Shown: positions 1 through 11,062, counted from the first letter of the stretch. The stretch: 64,000 nucleotides of DNA from Tritrichomonas musculus (GCA_039105265.1 JAPFFF010000067.1:248001-312000), one strand, 5' to 3'. Numbers and translations: made by a program. The notes: generated by a model not told the origin, from the letters alone.

Positions 1-467
1 AAGTTTTCAGTTGTGTGGAACAAGAAGAATTGAAGGTATTTAGGATAGTTTCCTTGGATGCAGTTGTGTAAGTAGAAGACTTTGAATCCAAGTCGATGAT
101 GATATAATCCGAAGAGATATCCATCATTCATGGCTCCAATCTTTGGATCATGCTTATGGTGATCGATTGTGTTTATGAGAATTAAGCAAACTTTATCATA
201 TCCGCCTCTTGGCATGGAATCTCTGCTGACATGATTTAATCGACGGGCAATACGTTTGAAAGCTCTACGAAGTTTCTTCTTATTGTTAACATGACGGATT
301 TTTTGGAATTTCTTCTCTGAAAATTCATTGTTTTTCTTTAACATTTTAGTGGTTCTGTGTTCGTAATGTGGATGCTTTTGTTTTTTATCTGGCTTATCAT
401 AGCAAGTGGTGTCATCAGCATCTGCATTAATACCTTTTTGGTAATCATCAAGAACGTAGTTTTGCAT
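1..467 (-). CDS. Caspase-like (peptidase C14 fold) protein, 3' end outside the window
   Basis: The minus strand is open from an ATG at 465-467 to the window edge (155 codons), so the C-terminus is missing. The first ~75 residues are charged and Lys-rich (for example KKLRRAFKRIARRL). After that comes a beta-helix-beta pattern: a hydrophobic strand (KVCLILINTID), an acidic helix start (IGAMNDGYLFGLYHHRLGF) and another strand (KVFYLHNC). This is the start of a caspase/metacaspase p20 fold, where ND opens the helix after strand 1. The catalytic His and Cys would lie beyond the window, so activity cannot be judged. The start is the first in-frame ATG and sits just downstream of two initiator-like motifs. 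It could be an inactive paralog. The family call rests on fold-like pattern only and is moderate. Confidence 0.5.
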   Translation of the reverse strand, partial: MQNYVLDDYQKGINADADDTTCYDKPDKKQKHPHYEHRTTKMLKKNNEFSEKKFQKIRHVNNKKKLRRAFKRIARRLNHVSRDSMPRGGYDKVCLILINTIDHHKHDPKIGAMNDGYLFGLYHHRLGFKVFYLHNCIQGNYPKYLQFFLFHTTEN

Positions 468-481
468 TTTGGAAAAATAAA

Positions 482-492
482 AATGAAATGAT
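482..492 (-). promoter_or_regulatory. Initiator-like motifs upstream of the caspase-like gene
   Basis: Read on the minus strand, this is two overlapping copies of TCATTT, 15-25 bases before the ATG at 467. Trichomonad initiators follow TCAYTW around the transcription start and lie close to the ATG, so this is a plausible start site. In DNA this rich in A+T the motif also occurs by chance. Confidence 0.4.
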
Positions 493-1228
493 GTTTTCTT
501 GATTTTCTTCAAGATTAGATTTCTTCATAAATTATAATTTTTTCATTCAATTTAATTGAAATTTTTTTATTCAATTTTATAGATTGATAGTTTTTTTGTA
601 TAGAGATTACTCTGAAAAAGTTTTAAGATATTAATTATTTCCCAGAATAATTCAATGAAATATTATTATCAAAAAAATTCAATTAATGGTTAAAATTATA
701 CCTATACGATTATGTTTTGATAAATATTTTTTATTAAATTATATTTATGAAAAGAGCTAAGTGAAGATAAAAAACGATATTTCTTCAATGATATATGCAT
801 GCAAGCAATTACTGAAATCAGTTTATTTAACAAACGAATACGTATTTAGTCAAAATAAATATCAATATTGATAAATTCAAAGAAATACTGAGAAATCATT
901 CAAATTTGTTGACAATATAAACTTTTATCCATTTAAATTATATTTTGGATATTTTATTATTTGAATTTAGCCGAGTTTCCAGAATTGTTATATCAAAATA
1001 TCACAAAAATGGAAAAATGAGACAAAATATATAAATATAAATAGTATAAAAAAGAATACCTGACTTGATTATTTTTTCTTTCAAATGAGATTCATATGAT
1101 AATTATCCCATTTCAAAAAAATATTTAAAAAATATGAAAAAGACCAAAGAGCAAAAGTCATCTAATTTCGTAAAAAAAATTATTTATTAAAACTGGTTAA
1201 AATAAATTAAAAAAAAAAAATATTTTTT
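493..1228. other. A+T-rich intergenic region
   Basis: Apart from the initiator-like motif at its left edge, this stretch is very A+T-rich with short A and T runs. I see no supported coding frame, RNA gene or long inverted repeat in it. Confidence 0.6.
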
Positions 1229-1903
1229 TTATATTCTAATGACATTTGCCCTTGGATCAATACCGAGTAAGTTTATATGAAGATCCTTAGGGATGACCAA
1301 ATGTCTGAGTGCTGTTGCGTCAACAAACATGTAATATCCAACCGAAGTCACGCTGGAAGGAATGACTAGCTGCCTGAGCGATGTGCAAGCAGTGAAAGCG
1401 TAAGTTCCGATTGCCTTAACGGACGATGGTATTGCTATTCTTGATATAGACGAGCAGCAGTTGAACGCGTACTTGCCGATAGAAGTAACGGTTGATGGGA
1501 TAGCCAACTCTTTCAATGCTGAGCATTTTGTGAACGTATATGGCTCGATGGATTCAATTGCGGCATGAATTTCTATCTGTTGAAGTGATGTGCAATCCTC
1601 AAACGCATAACCGCCAATCCATTCAACCGAGAATGGAATCGTGATCGACTCAAGTGCCGTGCATCCTTTGAATGCAAAAACTTCAATCGATTTAACCGAG
1701 TCATTAATCAGTACCTTCTTTAGTGACGTGCAGCCGCTGAACGCAAATTGTCCGATCTTTTTAACTGTGGACGGAATAACGACCTCTTTCAAAAAGGTGC
1801 AGCTATGGAAGACAAGATCATCAAACTTGATGTTTCGGTGCCTGAGAACAAGATGAAAGATCTCTTGATTGTCTTTTTCTGCACAAATAAAAAGTGGTGT
1901 CTT
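1229..1903 (-). CDS. Ankyrin repeat joined to BspA-like LRR_5 repeats (likely 3' part of a larger gene)
   Basis: The minus frame is open from at least 1903 to the stop at 1229. It begins with one ankyrin-like repeat (KTPLFICAEKDNQEIFHLVLRHRNI). It then runs through about seven 23-residue BspA-type leucine-rich repeats (LRR_5) with the pattern ..IG.YAF..C.SL..I.IPSSV.., ending with RANVIRI. BspA-like proteins are a large trichomonad family, mostly surface or secreted, often linked to adhesion. There is no ATG at the start of this frame, and no signal peptide or membrane segment is visible. It is therefore probably the tail of the ankyrin gene at 2654-3763 or a broken fragment. G+C is clearly higher in the LRR part than in the flanks, which suggests that block has a different history. 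The LRR call is firm; the gene model is not. Confidence 0.7.
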   Translation of the reverse strand, partial: KTPLFICAEKDNQEIFHLVLRHRNIKFDDLVFHSCTFLKEVVIPSTVKKIGQFAFSGCTSLKKVLINDSVKSIEVFAFKGCTALESITIPFSVEWIGGYAFEDCTSLQQIEIHAAIESIEPYTFTKCSALKELAIPSTVTSIGKYAFNCCSSISRIAIPSSVKAIGTYAFTACTSLRQLVIPSSVTSVGYYMFVDATALRHLVIPKDLHINLLGIDPRANVIRI

Positions 1904-2653
1904 ATTAAAAAAAATAGTTAAAAACTTTCTTATGAATAATTGAAAAAGTGGAATTCCACAATTAGAAAAATTTCATATCAAATGTCATAAATAATAAAAT
2001 TAAAAAACGATATTAAAAAAAGTTAAATTTAAAATTGATTGGGTGTTAACATCAATTTTTGGATGCTTTAACAAAAGTCTAACTATTTCTGGATTGCCAA
2101 CTTCAATTGCTCTGAATAATGTATTTTTATTAAAATATTAAAAATTGAAATTTCATTCAAACAATTGAAATTAAAACTGAATTTAAAAGGCTGATGTGTA
2201 ATTTTATTTGAAAACATATAATAAAATTTTATAAAAAAGAATCAATAAAATCTCATTAATAACAATTGGTTTAAAATTTGATTAAAACGATTAAATTTGG
2301 AATTGTATTTAAAATCTAAATTTAAATTTTATCAAAATATCTAGATTTCAAATATCATAAATAAAGAAAAATTGAAATTACATAAAAAAAATTGAATGAA
2401 AACTGTAACTGAATTCACATCAACGTCTTTAACGTGAAGTAGAAAATCAACAATATCGAAATTTTCTTTATGTACTGCAAGATTCAAAGCTGATTCATTA
2501 AAAACTAAATCATTGAAATTTTATTGAAAAAGTTAAATTAGAATTATATTACAAAAAATTATTGAAAACTTTATTTTCATAAATTGAATTGAAACTTCAT
2601 TCAAAAAGTTTGTAATTGAAATTGAATAAGAAAAAAAAATATTTAAAACTCTA
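1904..2653 (-). repeat. Ladder of single ankyrin-repeat segments in A+T-rich spacer
   Basis: Two isolated minus-strand segments each encode exactly one ankyrin repeat: 2411-2500 (ESALNLAVHKENFDIVDFLL) and 2041-2130 (NTLFRAIEVGNPEIVRLLL). Each ends in a DVDVN/KIDVN motif. They lie between the DUF3447 gene upstream and the ankyrin-LRR frame downstream, separated by roughly 140-280 bases of A+T-rich DNA with stops. The 1904 boundary has an AG just before the ACACCACTT of the next repeat, like a 3' splice site, but no conserved GT donor is seen at the repeat ends. They may be exons with unusual donors or decayed repeats. Confidence 0.7.
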
Positions 2654-3763
2654 TTAATACAAAAAAAAGTTTGGAATTGATGATATTGACATATTAAGCT
2701 CGAAATTTCTTTTTGAAAGGTTTACAATTTTTCTCAAAAGTGAGATGTAATCAGCTTGGCAAAGATAGCAAAAAGCGAATTGATTATTCAAATTGTTGGG
2801 AAAGTTTTCATAGTCATAATATTTGGTGCTGCGTGATAAAACGTCTGTTTCTTGGTTTGCTCGAATGGTTGTCAAATTGTCTTTAACATATTTGGTCACT
2901 TCACCATTATGACATTTGAATGACTCTTCAAGGACCGTCACAAATGAGTGGTCTCTGCAGCGAACCTTTTTTTCTTGGAGTAATTTGATGATCTCCAGAT
3001 TTTGACCATGAATTGCATAAAACCATAATTCAGGGGTTATTTGGTCGTTGTTGGAAAGTAAGTATTTGAAGATTTCAACTGAGCCAAAAAAGGCTGAGTA
3101 ATCAATTAATGACGTTTTGTTCTTGATTAAATACATATTGGTCTCGAAAATTGAATTGGAAACATCATCATTGGAATGTGACAAAAAATCGTTTAATGAA
3201 TCGTTTCTGATTAATTCACAAACTTCTTGATCATTTTCACCTTGTTCACGTAATCTTTTGAAGGTTTCGTCGTCATATTTGCTAATATCTTCTTCAATTT
3301 TTTTTTTAAGCTTTGGGTCTGTAAGAAAGCCTTTTAACTCTGGATAAAAATAGTGAATATAACGTAATTTACGATATTTTAACTTTGATAACACTTTTGC
3401 AATATTTTCATCCATGAAAATGAGGTTATTTTGTATGAGATATAGAAGAATTCGTTTGTTTCTCTTAAATATATGGAAAAGTTCTAAATTTATAAAATTT
3501 TCTTTAATCTCATTATCCAATATGGAAATTACTCGGTCTATTTTGGTGTGAAAATTATTTGTACGATGATGGTTTGCTGAAATTTGACTAATTAAATGAA
3601 GGAAAGCTGTTAGCTCATCTTTATTTTGCCCAAATTTTTGATGATGAATTAAGTTCGTTAAATTTTGATAATTTTCTTCTCCTTCTGTATCTTCTTGATC
3701 TAAAAATGTGAGAAGAGATCGTTGAAGTTGTTTCTTATCAGCTATATAATTTCGAAGATCCAT
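2654..3763 (-). CDS. DUF3447/ankyrin-type protein, N-terminal part
   Basis: 369 residues from an ATG at 3763. The first ~180 residues are a charged helical region with the pattern ...KRNKRILLYLIQ.., ..HYFYPELKGFL.., which recurs in the paralog at 33262-34344. From about residue 180 follows a DUF3447-like ankyrin block: CELIRNDSLNDFL, SLIDYSAFFGSVEIFKYLL, ELWFYAIHGQNLEIIKLL. Trichomonads carry large families of these proteins; their partners are unknown and no enzyme motif is present. The frame ends at SSIPNFFLY, where paralogs would normally continue into more ankyrin repeats. Those repeats are found further along the same strand on separate segments. So this is either a truncated protein or the first exon of a longer one. 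Family call firm, function unknown. Confidence 0.75.
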   Translation of the reverse strand: MDLRNYIADKKQLQRSLLTFLDQEDTEGEENYQNLTNLIHHQKFGQNKDELTAFLHLISQISANHHRTNNFHTKIDRVISILDNEIKENFINLELFHIFKRNKRILLYLIQNNLIFMDENIAKVLSKLKYRKLRYIHYFYPELKGFLTDPKLKKKIEEDISKYDDETFKRLREQGENDQEVCELIRNDSLNDFLSHSNDDVSNSIFETNMYLIKNKTSLIDYSAFFGSVEIFKYLLSNNDQITPELWFYAIHGQNLEIIKLLQEKKVRCRDHSFVTVLEESFKCHNGEVTKYVKDNLTTIRANQETDVLSRSTKYYDYENFPNNLNNQFAFCYLCQADYISLLRKIVNLSKRNFELNMSISSIPNFFLY

Positions 3764-5489
3764 AAAAATCTTTGAAGATTATTTTGGAAAATTAACGTAT
3801 ATATTTATGAAATCTATTGAATGTTAATTGAGTTTTTGAATTAAATAAAATATGTTAGGTGATTTAACGTTATTTTTTTTATTTTAGATTATCTTTGTAT
3901 TAAATTCCTTTTAACTTAATATTTTTTTGATATTAGTATTAATGTCAATTATATTGATTTTTATTTAATTAGATTTTTTAAAAAAAAGATTTAATAAAAA
4001 AATATTAGTTCTATTTCTTTGTATAATTCATTAATATGCAACTACTGGCTATTTCAGAATAATATATATATTATTTTTTTATAAAATGTTTTTTATTATT
4101 GTAAACTTTTTTCCTCAATCATTTTAAATATTGTCATTTCAAATTATAACCGAAAAATATGGTTACATTTTATATTATTTTTTGTTTTTTTGGGTATTTT
4201 AATAGACCTATCCTTTATTAAAGTTGATTTTTTCTGTTAATATCAAGAAAATACTATAATATCTTATGGAAAAAAAAATATTTGGCTTTTGCCAATATTT
4301 AAAGAAAAAAATTAAAATTGCTATCAATTTGGTTTGCTTTTCATTTATCATTTCTATAATATTTTTTTAAATTTGATATTAAATACCAATTTATGTCTTA
4401 CAGTTAGCAAATACATTTGTCTAAAGCTAATAATTGTTTCTCTTACACTGACTGTCCGCAAAAAAGAAAGGTAAGTTAAAATACAATATATCTAAAGTAG
4501 TAATGTTAGAGGAACTTTGTACATTGTGTACAGGCTGAGCTAGTCTAACGACTTCTAGAGCTCCAAAACGATTATTAACATCCTTATAGATATCTATTTA
4601 ATGGTTATAAAGTAAGCAAGTTCCCTAATTAAATAAAAATATTTTTTATTCTATATGGAACCCTACCAAAAATATTAATAATTGATATCCTAAACATCCA
4701 GAAGCTATTATATACTGAACACAGTTTCGCTATCTTCTACTACTTGACAAAATCGACTATAATAATATGTATCATTAGTGCTAATTGGGTCCAGTGACTA
4801 AAGATATATGTTTACTTATATCTGCAATCCATTAATATATGGAATTCCAATAGTGACTATGGAATTGTCAAAATCGACTATAGTTTTAAATAATTGCATT
4901 TGATAACTAGTAACATTATGTATAATCTATCTTTGGTATATTCTAAATAGTGCTTTTGGTGTCGAAAATTTTTCTAGGTTCTCGTTTTTCATATATTTAA
5001 TGCTCGTGCAACGTTAGCGATAAATGCGTTAAAAAAAAAAAAATGATTATAAATGGTTGGCTATTTATTTAGTAATGAATTCAATATTAAAAAAGTGTCA
5101 TTACAATTAACACAGACAAATTTAAACGGATAAGTGGCGAAAAACTTATAAAACTATTTCTTGCAATCTTTGAAACAAATAAAAACTGAATTGATGTCAA
5201 TAACATTTTCGTATATTATTTGCAGCCGATTGATTTGATCAAATCTTTCCTCATTCATGCATTTCTTGCTGAAATTGCCAACGCTACTTCTGATACAGTT
5301 ATAACATTAACATTGATTGAATAAACTTTATTTCAGAAAAAATTATCACACGGATGGTGACAAATAAATATGAACAATTGCACGATGATTTTTTTTTATA
5401 ATGATTTGTAAATTACATTGTAGTGTCTAAACGATCATTCCACTACAATGTAATTTTTAAATAATTATAAAAATCAACTATATCATGGA

Positions 5490-5528
<39 letters not shown>

Positions 5529-6385
5529 GTGATGTTATATTTCCAATTTAATATTTTCACTTTACCATAAATAATATAAATCATAGTATGTTTCAAAATT
5601 CAATACTGTTGTTCCACTTTATGCAATGAAAAAATCCACTATCGTACAGGGATGGTCATCGTTGAAAAAATTGATGACCAAGCTACCATTTAAAAGCTCT
5701 TCTTTGCCAACGTTGAATTGATGTCCAATAATCTATCACTTTTTCTCTGTTTTCAATATCAATTCAACGAGTTGAAGTCAAAGTTAAATCATAATATTTT
5801 TACATGGAGATAGGAATGCTCATAATAAAAATTTACTAATTTATTTTCAAATTAGAATATTATTGCTTTTACATTCTTCAATATTCTTAATATTTATTCA
5901 TTCTCTTGTCTTTTTAATATTATTATGGTAAAAAAAATGAATAGTGGAAAAAAAAATTTACAACTTTCAAATTTGAATTTTATTTTGAAAAAATTATATA
6001 TGCTTTCTGAAAATTGAATATTGTAAAAGGTCTACCAAAAATTGAATAGTGTAAAAAAAAAGGTAATAAAATTTTTAAAAAAGAAAGTTTTTAAAGAATA
6101 AATGAAATAATATAAAACATATGCTTGTGAATATGCTATTAATACTTTTAAAAAAGTAAAATATCTTTGATATGTCCAGATCTGATGAACTTTTTTGAAA
6201 TAACAATATTTCGATAATTTTGCACAAATAAGAAATCAATGAATATTGTCTTAATATATAACTTTATCATATTGAAAATCATAAAAAATAACATTTATTT
6301 AAACATAAAAAGCATTTAGCATTTCAAAAAATACAAATTTTTATTTTTTGCCATCCAAATTTGATTAGAAAGAATAATGAATATT
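3764..6385. other. A+T-rich intergenic region with short decayed pieces
   Basis: No supported gene in 2.6 kb. Around 4380-5040 the base composition is less extreme and a few coding-like scraps occur. One short plus-strand frame near 5224-5323 reads PIDLIKSFLIHAFLAEIANA before a stop; I cannot assign it. A small hairpin at about 4278-4303 (AATATTTGGC / GCCAATATTT) and a larger one at 5410-5456 are present. A 34-base A run lies at 5493-5526. A separate piece at 5640-5790 also looks like old coding DNA, without a recognisable family. Confidence 0.5.
5410..5456. repeat. Perfect 16-bp inverted repeat (hairpin)
   Basis: AAATTACATTGTAGTG at 5410-5425 is repeated as its exact reverse complement at 5441-5456, with a 15-base loop. 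The flanks continue to pair loosely (ATAATGATTTGTA against TTAAATAATTATA), so this could be a very short fold-back element. Confidence 0.8.
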
Positions 6386-7398
6386 CACCTCTACCTCTTA
6401 TTTTGATATATGATATTTTTGATATGGCATACAATCAAATTATAATATTTTTATTTCTTCAATCAATCTATTGAATAAAAAAAATTCAAATTAAGCAGCT
6501 TTTTTGAATGAAAAAATGAAGCGAAAATTTGAAAATTGGTTATTTTATCAATTTAAAGTCATTGATTTTTATTGCTATTCAGCACTTAGAAACAGAATGA
6601 ATAATACTACTTATATAATAAAAATAGCATGCTTAAATAACATATATGAAAAAATGTATTCAAATGACGTATCAAATGTCTTATTAATATGCTGAGCTAA
6701 AAACTTATCTAAATATTTTTTAATTATACGTTTTTAGAATAATTAATTATTTTATACATGTTATATGTTTTTCTTTTTATTTTTAATCTTATGATATATA
6801 TATATTTTAAACATTTTTTTGATATCACTTATAATTTCGATTATTATCTTTTTTTTTGTCCTGAATTTTAACTTTTTAGTAATTATTATTCTTTAACATA
6901 TATGTATATATATTTATTTATTGTTATTATAACAATTCATCTTTTAAATTTTTATATATTAAAAATATATCATGAAAAGTTGTCAAATGTTTTGTTAAGG
7001 TTTTCAAATTTAAACTTTTTGATATATATTTTCCTTCCTTATAGATGTGCCAATATATTTTTAAATAAAGTAAATAACAATATATATTTACGATTTAAAT
7101 ATGTATAAATAATTATAATATGTTAATAACATATAAATAAAATAAAAAATATAAATTACAATAAAATATACAAATTATTATATAATTCTAATTTTTCAAA
7201 AGAAAATAAATTTTTTTGAATAAAAAAATTGTGAACCTTAAAAACAAATAAGTTTTTAAAAAGTTAATAATATTTATTGAAAATCTTGTAATTTATTTTT
7301 ATCTTAATTAATTTACTATTAACTGATGAAATAAAGCATGTATATAATTATTATAATTAGTATAAAATAATAAAATATATATTATATAGGTAGAGGTG
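6386..7398. mobile_element. Possible small DNA transposon with 11-bp terminal inverted repeats
   Basis: CACCTCTACCT at 6386-6396 recurs inverted as AGGTAGAGGTG at 7388-7398. These are among the only G+C-containing words in an otherwise A+T-rich kilobase. The interior has short low-complexity frames (6504-6695 and 6902-7108) rich in Ile, Tyr and Asn that match no family. No clear target-site duplication is visible, so this is a weak call. Confidence 0.3.
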
Positions 7399-8793
7399 AG
7401 GTATAAAACTGCCAAAATAAAATTTAAAATTTTAAAACATAATTATCTTAATATATTCAAATTTTTTTCATAATCAATAAAATCAAATTATATTTATAAT
7501 CTGGCATTAAATAAGATTAATGCTTTAAAACTAAGCAAATCTTCAATTTTTCACTTTTTCTGAGGGATAAAACATCGCTTTTTCTTCGGGCATTAAAAGA
7601 TGAATTTGACAATAAATAACATATTTTTAATATTTAATGTGTATTTAATCATATATATGATTTTGGGTCAAAAAATCAGGACAGATTTTTTTTTAACTAC
7701 CTTTATTTTTAATAGCCAAAAAAACTTTATTTTCATAATTTAATGTAAACTAACGTTAACTCGTTCGTTTTTTCAATGTTATCTGAACGTTGAAAGCTTC
7801 TTTGATGGTCGGCCATTTCGTTGACCTTAACAAAAAACTAATCTATGCATTCATAAATCATTACATTCATAAATCATTACATTCATCGAAATAATAAAGA
7901 ATAAAATCTACAAAAAACTAAAAAAATATATGATATTAATGAGATATAAATCTGAGCCAAAAGTTTTAGTTCAATACTAAATTTGTCATTAGGATACCTA
8001 ATAAAGTATTTTTGAATTATAAATTTATAATTAAAATTCTCGCTACATAGAGAAAAAAACATTCAAACTGTTTTTTCGTTACAAAAGCGGAAAAATTCGT
8101 TACAAAAGCAGAACAAATGTACAGTTAATTTTAATTACACATGTGATTAATTCCAAAAATTTGTGATATAATTATTGGAAAATAAAAATTTGATGTCTTC
8201 TGATTAAACCCAGTTAGACAGCATATATAGTAAAACTTATATCTTTTTTAAAGCTCAATTTAAAAACATTAGGAAATTTGTAAAGATCATTTTTATTAAC
8301 TCATTTATTGAATATATTTGGCTCATTTTACTTAGTATATTACCATATATATTACACACAAAAGTATTAAATGTGAAAAATCTTTATAAAGAGTGAATGA
8401 ATGTCAATGAGATTAATGCAAATTTATGAAATAGCGGTAAATTTTAAAATAAGTATGAAATTGCTATTTATAAATATTGAAAAATAAAAATTAGATGTTA
8501 AATAATTTTTTTATGTTATAGAAATTGAGATTTTTTGTTTTTAAGATATAAAAATACGATAGAATTTTGATTGATTTTTTGAATAAAAAAAAAAAATTGT
8601 GAAAAAAAAGATGTTATGAAATTTCAATTAATTGAAATAATCATTTTACATTACATGTGTTTATAAACACATATAACTATGTTTTAGAATCAAAAAAGCT
8701 ACAATAATTTGTAGTCAAAACTGATATCACTTCACAAAAATTTGAATGGGTGTTTAGAATATTTAACACAAAAAATTTTTCTATATTTTTACA
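7399..8793. other. A+T-rich intergenic region with short repeats
   Basis: No gene is supported. It holds a 16-bp tandem repeat at 7848-7886, a pair of TTCGTTACAAAAGC copies at about 8075-8112, and several T runs. A 17-base word near 8318-8334 (TTTGGCTCATTTTACTT) also occurs near 43260, which may mark a dispersed repeat. Confidence 0.5.
7848..7886. repeat. 16-bp tandem repeat, about 2.4 copies
   Basis: The unit CATTCATAAATCATTA occurs twice in full and then in part, without mismatch. It lies in noncoding DNA. Confidence 0.85.
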
Positions 8794-8799
8794 TCATTT
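8794..8799 (+). promoter_or_regulatory. Initiator-like TCATTT before the Trp/Cys/Gln-rich gene
   Basis: TCATTT lies 12 bases (A to A) before the ATG at 8808, the spacing expected for a trichomonad initiator. A second candidate, TCACTTCAC at 8727-8735, is further upstream and would leave a longer leader. This supports 8808 as the start rather than an upstream TTG. Confidence 0.4.
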
Positions 8800-8807
8800 T
8801 TATATTG

Positions 8808-10052
8808 ATGAGTGAAATACAGCCCGATCAAAATAACAACAACAACAATGATTATAATAAAAAAGAAGAAGTTGAGCCAAAAGAAGAAAAAAATGAGGAA
8901 GAATTAATGAAAGAGATTCAAGAAACCAAGAGGAAACTTTACCATTTATATGGACAACAATGGAAATTGAAGGTTCAAAAATATAAGGAATGGAAAGAAC
9001 AACAGCAACAAAAGAACCCAGAATCTGATGATGATAACAACAATGACAACAATAAAAATGATTGTGGACAAAGGAAACCATGCCATCAATGGGGCTGCCA
9101 TGGTTGGAGATGCGGAGGATGGGGCCAATGCTCCCCATATTACAGATGGTGGCAATGCTCACAACAACAACAGCCACAGTCAAATTGGGGAGGATGCGAA
9201 CAAAGAAGATTCTGCCAACATCAATGCAAATGTGAAAAGAAGAATGACGAAGAATCCAAACCAAATCAAGAATCACAAAATGAATCCCCAAGAAAATACC
9301 CACCTTATTGGATGTGGTGGCACTGGGCCCAGAAGAGAAGACAAATGCAACAGCCACAATGCCAATCTCAATGTCCAAATTGGCGTAAATGTGAAAGATC
9401 AGAACAATGCTCAAAGCCATGCCAATCACCTTGTGGTGAATGTCCAAGAAGGCACCACTGTTGCCATCGTTTCTCGCCAGATGCCTGTTGGTGGTTCTGG
9501 GCACAAAGGCAAAGACAGATGCAAATTCAACAACAAAATCCATGCTCAAGTTGGTGGCCATGCGAAGGAAGAAGACGTTGCATGACTCCAAATCAATCTC
9601 CTTGCGGAGAATGTCCACGAAGGCACCATTGCCACCAGCACTGCCCTCCACAGTGGTGGTTCTAGGCACAAAGACAAAGACAAATGCAACAACAATGGCC
9701 AAATTGGTGGGGATATCAATGGCCACAACAATGTCATTCGCCATGCAATCAGGGATTATCACCATCCTTGTTTTGGTGGATTAGGGCTGAAAGACAAAGG
9801 CAAATGAGACGAAGATGGTTAAGGTGGCTCTTGTGGAAGAAATATATGATGCTTTGTCGCTGCAAATGTGGAAAGCAAGATAACGACCAAAAAGTAATGG
9901 GATGCTGCAATCGATTTAAATGCTGTGGAAAGCCTGGCTGCTGCAAAATAAATCAACAAAAAGAAAATGATAAAAAAGAAGATGAAAAGCAAAAAAGCCA
10001 AAACCAAGATTCACAGCATGTCTTCGAAGAAGAAGAAGAAAATCAAGTTTAA
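8808..10052 (+). CDS. Trp/Cys/Gln-rich repeat protein with one in-frame TAG
   Basis: From ATG 8808 the frame runs to a TAG at 9663-9665 and stays open in the same frame to 10052, 414 sense-length codons in all. The order is: an acidic, Asn-rich N-terminus; a charged helix (EELMKEIQETKRKLYHLYGQQWKLKVQKYKEWKE); then a core very rich in Trp, Cys and Gln; and an acidic end (FEEEEENQV). The core has about four imperfect repeats built on WW(F)WAQ+RQMQ followed by Cys-rich stretches, with CGECPRRHHC twice. At the TAG the repeat reads WWF-stop-AQRQRQM, where the preceding unit has WWFWAQRQRQM, so TAG stands for a Trp TGG. No signal peptide or membrane segment is visible. Regular Cys and His suggest metal binding or disulphide cross-linking, but that is a guess. 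I recognise no family. Confidence 0.6.
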
Positions 10053-10160
10053 ACTAACTAAAAAAAATTAATTTAATTAGTATTTTTTTATTTTTCTATT
10101 TTGCATTGATTCGCCAAATAACTCTTTCTTGATAAACATCAGAATTTTGAAATATTATCG

Positions 10161-10867
10161 TTTGTATTCAAAAAGTTTTGGAAATTGAATGAAATTGAGA
10201 AGTTGTATAATTGAGACCTTAGAAAAAGATCCAAATTTCATAACCGAAACGGTTGACAAAAGTGAATATTGGAATTACATCAATTTCATTAAAATGTTAA
10301 AAAAAAACTTTTGATTCAACCAAAAAGATTGAACAACTTGATGACATTCTTCACAATATAATTCAATTCTATCGTTCAGATAATCAATTCCTAATAAGCG
10401 ACAGCCAATATACGACCTTAACGAATGTCAATTCATTGAAAATGACTCCCTGTGATTTGAAAAATTATGAAAAACATGAAAAAATTGGCGAAGGAAGATT
10501 TGGAAAAGTTTACAAAATAGTTGATAAAAGAAGCAATGAAATCTTTGCAGCAAAAGTGTCACTACATGAGTCCAATGAATTCACGGAGGACATAATAAAA
10601 AAGATAAATGATGAAGCTTCATGTTGTTCACTTTTTGACTTCCCTTCTGTCATTAAATTTTTCGGTTTTAGTCAAAATAATTTTTCAAATAAACCGAAAC
10701 CGACATATATTATGGGATATTCGCAAAACGGTTCTTTACAGCAACTTTTGAATTTGTTAAGAAAAGGTGAAAAAGTTGGTGAATGGAACGATACGAAAAG
10801 ATTGATAAAAATCTTCGGAATTGCAGCTGGAATGTCTTATCTTCATAATGACTTCCACCACCTATAA
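10161..10867 (+). pseudogene. Truncated TKL-type protein kinase
   Basis: From ATG 10442 the frame encodes the N-lobe of a kinase: a Gly loop (IGEGRFGKVYK), the lysine strand (FAAKVSL), and hinge-side residues up to GMSYLHN. It then ends in DFHHL and a stop. The catalytic HRD, DFG and the rest of the C-lobe are absent. The coding pattern continues upstream of 10442 in the same frame (KIEQLDDILHNIIQFYRSDN). Before that it lies in other frames (ETLEKDPNFITETVDKSEYWNYINF), so at least two frame breaks precede the kinase part. The DNA after 10867 is A+T-rich and the DDE transposon starts about 200 bases later. No kinase remainder is seen beyond the transposon. A non-functional relic. Confidence 0.75.
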
Positions 10868-11062
10868 TTTTACATTCAAATTTCATAATCTTAAATCTCA
10901 AAAACCAACTCATAATTATTTTTATTATTTTAATATTTATTATAACATCTTCTAACAATATTATTTTCCTGTTTTATTTAATCTTTACAAGTTTTTCAAA
11001 ATTTCTGACAATTTACATCCTATCAGTACCTGTATTAAAATATCATTCTTGATTTATGAATA

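Noticed and set aside
1904-2653. Standard GT-AG introns between ankyrin segments
   Set aside because: AG occurs before several repeats, but no shared GT donor motif is present at the repeat ends, and simple joins tried by eye gave stops or wrong phase.
5493-5526. Long A run as the tail of a LINE or SINE
   Set aside because: No reverse transcriptase or pol III body precedes it and no target duplication is seen. Similar A or T runs occur at 15366, 37927 and 49184 in unrelated settings.
6504-7108. Short plus-strand frames rich in Ile, Tyr and Asn
   Set aside because: Composition equals that of the surrounding A+T-rich DNA, there is no family pattern, and no promoter-like site precedes them.
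8800-9784. Several long open frames overlapping the Trp/Cys/Gln-rich gene on both strands
   Set aside because: They are readings of the same repetitive, stop-poor DNA in other frames. The chosen frame has the repeated Trp/Cys pattern and an initiator just upstream of its ATG.
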